Shown piece by piece: positions 7,419 through 9,135 of a stretch of 9,135 nt of DNA (positions within the stretch are counted from its first letter, which is position 1; the number at the start of each line of letters is the position of its first letter). Where the stretch lies: contig DXJM01000410.1 of NCBI GenBank assembly GCA_019057355.1, positions 1 to 9,135 of the forward strand, written 5' to 3'. This stretch comes from Promethearchaeota archaeon (GTDB lineage Archaea > Asgardarchaeota > Lokiarchaeia > Sigyniarchaeales > SOKP01). The position numbers and the translations under genes are program-made. The notes under the pieces were generated by a model. The model had not been told where the DNA came from, did not search any database, and saw nothing but the letters and a program-made list of their open reading frames with translations.

Positions 7419-7706
7419 TTAACATTTGCTCTCTTTCATGAGTCTAGTATCATAAAGGTTATATTTCATTAAAATATCTAACTGGGCAATGCGGTAAACA
7501 AGGACATCATATGGACATTCCTCAAAAAAAATCTGAGCCGCTTTTTGTTTTACATGTTCTTTTGGTGGAGTATCACCCTTATTTTCATAAGTTAAAAGGC
7601 GTTCAGCAAGGTACCAACACAAAACATCATAGGGATTATTATCCTCTGATATGAAATAAGCTGCTACATTAATTTCATCAACTAAATCCTTATTATTTAC
7701 ATTCAT
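7419..7706 (-). CDS. Small protein with internal PYDVL duplication
   Basis: I cannot name this 95-residue protein. It is acidic to neutral, has no membrane segment or signal peptide, and is predicted by eye to be mostly helical. It consists of two similar units. Residues 15-38 and 56-79 both begin with AA, have an acidic residue in the middle, then PYDVL, an aromatic residue and an (L/I)A(E/Q) helix end. The W-x2-AE ending of the first unit recalls the short DUF2934 family, but this is only a resemblance. The ATG has no SD; the leader is A-rich, with a TATA-like box about 50-70 nt upstream. It precedes the kinase by about 160 nt on the same strand, and no strong oligo-T tract separates them, so occasional co-transcription is possible. 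Duplication and sensible codon use make it a likely real gene. Confidence 0.7.
   Translation of the reverse strand: MNVNNKDLVDEINVAAYFISEDNNPYDVLCWYLAERLLTYENKGDTPPKEHVKQKAAQIFFEECPYDVLVYRIAQLDILMKYNLYDTRLMKESKC
7470..7664 (-). repeat. Internal protein duplication in the 95-aa gene
   Basis: Two coding units, 7593-7664 and 7470-7541, encode related segments of about 24 residues aligned with one gap. Shared residues include AA at the start, a glutamate, PYDVL, an aromatic and an alanine. Similar DNA survives around the PYDV codons (plus-strand ACATCATA followed by T or G, then GGA, in both copies). Confidence 0.6.
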
Positions 7707-7757
7707 TATTTTATTTTTTCGTTTTTTTTTTATTATAGTTAAGATGGTACTGCATCC

Positions 7758-7775
7758 TAAATAATATAGTTTTTT
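7758..7775 (-). promoter_or_regulatory. BRE/TATA-like promoter for the 95-aa gene
   Basis: On the minus strand an A6 run is followed by CTATATTATTTA, about 52-69 nt upstream of the ATG at 7706. The spacing would give a leader of around 35 nt made almost entirely of A and T without an SD. Tentative. Confidence 0.35.
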
Positions 7776-7838
7776 GTGTCTAAAATTTCTTCTCAGATTT
7801 CCTTTTGGAAAATTGTATAATTTTTTTTTATCCTAATT

Positions 7839-7852
7839 GAAAAATTTAAATA
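7839..7852 (+). promoter_or_regulatory. BRE/TATA promoter for the 81-aa/FIST-like operon
   Basis: GAAAAATTTAAATA matches an archaeal BRE followed by a near-consensus TATA box (TTTAAATA at 7845-7852). Initiation about 25 nt downstream would fall near 7873, leaving a leader of about 25 nt before the ATG at 7899. It is the clearest promoter in the window. Confidence 0.55.
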
Positions 7853-7898
7853 TTCTCTCTATGATTATTTTAGTAATCAAATCGTTTTGGGATAAATT

Positions 7899-8144
7899 AT
7901 GCAAATACCACCTTTAACCGATAAAAGATGGAAAGAACTCGTGATGGGAACTACTAACTTTGAATTTGAATTTTTGGCGATAAAAATTCTACTTTTTAGA
8001 ATTAGGATAAATATAAAAAACAACAATTCCCTTGAAATTATTAATAAAGGTGCAGAGGAGCTACGCAACTTATTCCTGAAGACAATTCAACTACCAATAG
8101 CTCAGAGGGATTTGAAAAAGATTTTTGGAGGGGATGTGAATTAA
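7899..8144 (+). CDS. Conserved-looking 81-aa protein, function unknown
   Basis: I do not recognise a named domain. The 81 residues begin with a proline-containing MQIPPLTDKRW motif, followed by an aromatic and hydrophobic stretch (FEFEFLAIKILLFRIR, about 21-36) and a helical C-terminal half with LRNLFLK and LPIAQRDLKKIF. There is no signal peptide. The hydrophobic stretch is too charged and short to be a confident membrane helix, so a small cytosolic helical protein is likeliest. It has a good BRE/TATA box upstream, only a weak SD-like GGGAT before the ATG, and ends 2 nt before the FIST-like gene whose SD lies inside its last codons. This tight coupling implies a shared function, perhaps as partner or regulator of the FIST-like protein. 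A 63-codon antisense frame over the same stretch is a shadow. Confidence 0.75.
   Translation: MQIPPLTDKRWKELVMGTTNFEFEFLAIKILLFRIRINIKNNNSLEIINKGAEELRNLFLKTIQLPIAQRDLKKIFGGDVN
8127..8133 (+). promoter_or_regulatory. SD of the FIST-like gene
   Basis: GGAGGGG lies within the last codons of the 81-aa gene, 13 nt before the ATG at 8147. Its position inside the preceding frame suggests translational coupling of the two genes. Confidence 0.5.
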
Positions 8145-8146
8145 CC

Positions 8147-9135
8147 ATGAAAAAATACTTATATGAATTGAGTGAGGTAAAGAAAAAAATAGAAACTGGA
8201 AAAATCTTATTGGTTGCAGGAGACGAAAAGTTATTAAAACAATTACCTGAAGGGAAATGGATCGGGGGAACGATTCCTTATTTTATGGCTGAAGGTGGAG
8301 GATTATCAACAAAAGATAAGGTGTATTTAACCGAACTACCTGACTATGTTGATGACGTCTCGATTAAGGTATATGACCAAAATACCATTTCTAAAATTTA
8401 TATTGACGATCCAGAAAAAATTCTAAGCTTTATTATCATCCCCGCTTCCTCATCAATGCACTATTATTTTGCTTTAGAATCTCCAAAATTTGAAGGCTTT
8501 GCTACTCGTGCGTTAATAGGATGGATCTCCGGCATCCATCTTGATGATTTAGGGAATGCTACAGCGAAAATATTAGATGGTCGTGATCTGACTGTCTATA
8601 ATGATCATGCAATCGTCATGCACGTGAAACTTCCTGAAAAAAAGTTTCCAGAAACAAAAATTATAAATATATTTGAGCAAGGAGATGGAGATCTTATTGA
8701 ATTCCAAGAGGATGATTTTAAAGCCAAGGAAGTCAAGATAAATGGCAAAAAAAGAAATTTTGCTGATTATATTTTAAACAATAATATCGATATAAAATTA
8801 CCCCTCGTTGCAAATTATGCTGGAGCAATGATTAATACTAGTTTTCAGGCGGTTGATGAAAAGGATAAAAGAGTTGACTTTTACGCACCAGTTTTTAAAA
8901 ATGTTGAATATAAACAAGCAAAACCGGTAAATGATTATATTTCCGATTTTATTAATGAAATGCCCGATGAAACTGGTCAAGACATAATATTTTCCTGTAA
9001 TTGTATTTTAAATTATCTTTATGCAGAATTAGAAGGAAAAAAAACGGGGTATTTCATGGGTCCTATGACTTTTGGTGAGATTGCTTATCAATTATTAAAT
9101 CAAACCCTCGCTTATTTAAAAATATTGGATTTATA
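8147..9135 (+). CDS. FIST-like protein (DUF6976-like), 3' end beyond window
   Basis: The frame is open from the ATG to the window edge: 329 codons plus two bases (TA) that could even begin a stop. The C-terminal part resembles the FIST C domain: SCNCILNYLYAELEGK at about 283-298, then GPMTFGEIAYQLLNQTL at 305-321, matching the family's cysteine-containing helix, G(F/Y)xxxGEI and NQT signatures. The N-terminal part has a LLVAGDEKLL segment and WIGGTIPYFMAEGGG (39-53), which I associate from memory with the DUF6976 branch of FIST-like proteins. FIST domains are thought to be intracellular sensory modules binding small ligands, often near signal transduction proteins. There is no signal peptide or membrane segment, so it should be cytoplasmic. 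It is cotranscribed with the 81-aa gene. If the next base completes a stop, the protein is full length at 329 residues. The ligand and role are unknown. Confidence 0.78.
   Translation, partial: MKKYLYELSEVKKKIETGKILLVAGDEKLLKQLPEGKWIGGTIPYFMAEGGGLSTKDKVYLTELPDYVDDVSIKVYDQNTISKIYIDDPEKILSFIIIPASSSMHYYFALESPKFEGFATRALIGWISGIHLDDLGNATAKILDGRDLTVYNDHAIVMHVKLPEKKFPETKIINIFEQGDGDLIEFQEDDFKAKEVKINGKKRNFADYILNNNIDIKLPLVANYAGAMINTSFQAVDEKDKRVDFYAPVFKNVEYKQAKPVNDYISDFINEMPDETGQDIIFSCNCILNYLYAELEGKKTGYFMGPMTFGEIAYQLLNQTLAYLKILDL

Noticed and set aside
7877..8068. 63-codon minus-strand frame over the 81-aa gene
   Set aside because: The opposite strand has a near-consensus promoter, coupling to the FIST-like gene and more protein-like composition.
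8798..8980. 60-codon minus-strand frame
   Set aside because: It is antisense inside the FIST-like coding region, which is continuously open and matches the FIST C signatures.
1..9135. CRISPR array, insertion sequence, tRNA or rRNA
   Set aside because: No regularly spaced repeats, terminal inverted repeats with transposase, cloverleaf or rRNA-like segment was found by reading both strands.

Overview
The window looks archaeal. It is AT-rich and carries a TFIIB-type transcription factor (TFB), the H/ACA snoRNP protein Gar1 and the two archaeosine-specific tRNA modification enzymes ArcS and RaSEA, all typical of archaea. Start sites often lack a Shine-Dalgarno (SD) sequence and are preceded by archaeal BRE/TATA-like boxes, and oligo-T tracts follow the genes. 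The AT content, the multi-PAS soluble kinase and a FIST-like protein better known from bacteria would suit an Asgard-type (Lokiarchaeia-like) or similar mesophilic archaeon. That placement is an inference; the window holds no rRNA or other phylogenetic marker I can score.

Layout. From about 7706 down to 154 everything lies on the minus strand, so transcription runs right to left: a 95-aa unknown protein (7419-7706), a four-PAS histidine kinase (4978-7254), arcS (2819-4897), the RaSEA gene overlapping the arcS end (1744-2835), a 330-bp A/T-rich gap, then gar1 (1153-1413) and tfb (154-1134) in tight tandem. From 7899 rightwards, transcription is on the plus strand: an 81-aa unknown protein (7899-8144) followed after 2 nt by a FIST-like protein (8147 onward) that is open to the end of the window.

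Function. ArcS and RaSEA together convert preQ0 at position 15 of tRNA to archaeosine: ArcS adds lysine, and RaSEA, a radical SAM enzyme, cleaves the adduct. Gar1 belongs to the H/ACA pseudouridylation RNP, and TFB recruits RNA polymerase to promoters. The left two thirds is therefore mostly an RNA modification and transcription block. The right third is sensory or unknown: a cytoplasmic PAS kinase without a visible response regulator, a small protein with an internal PYDVL duplication, and the 81-aa/FIST-like pair.

Most worth a second look: the kinase reading frame clearly extends upstream of its first ATG and has a strong SD at ideal spacing before an ATT codon; the 95-aa protein is an internal duplication; and the 81-aa/FIST-like pair forms a compact uncharacterised operon. 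No mobile element, CRISPR array, tRNA or rRNA was seen.
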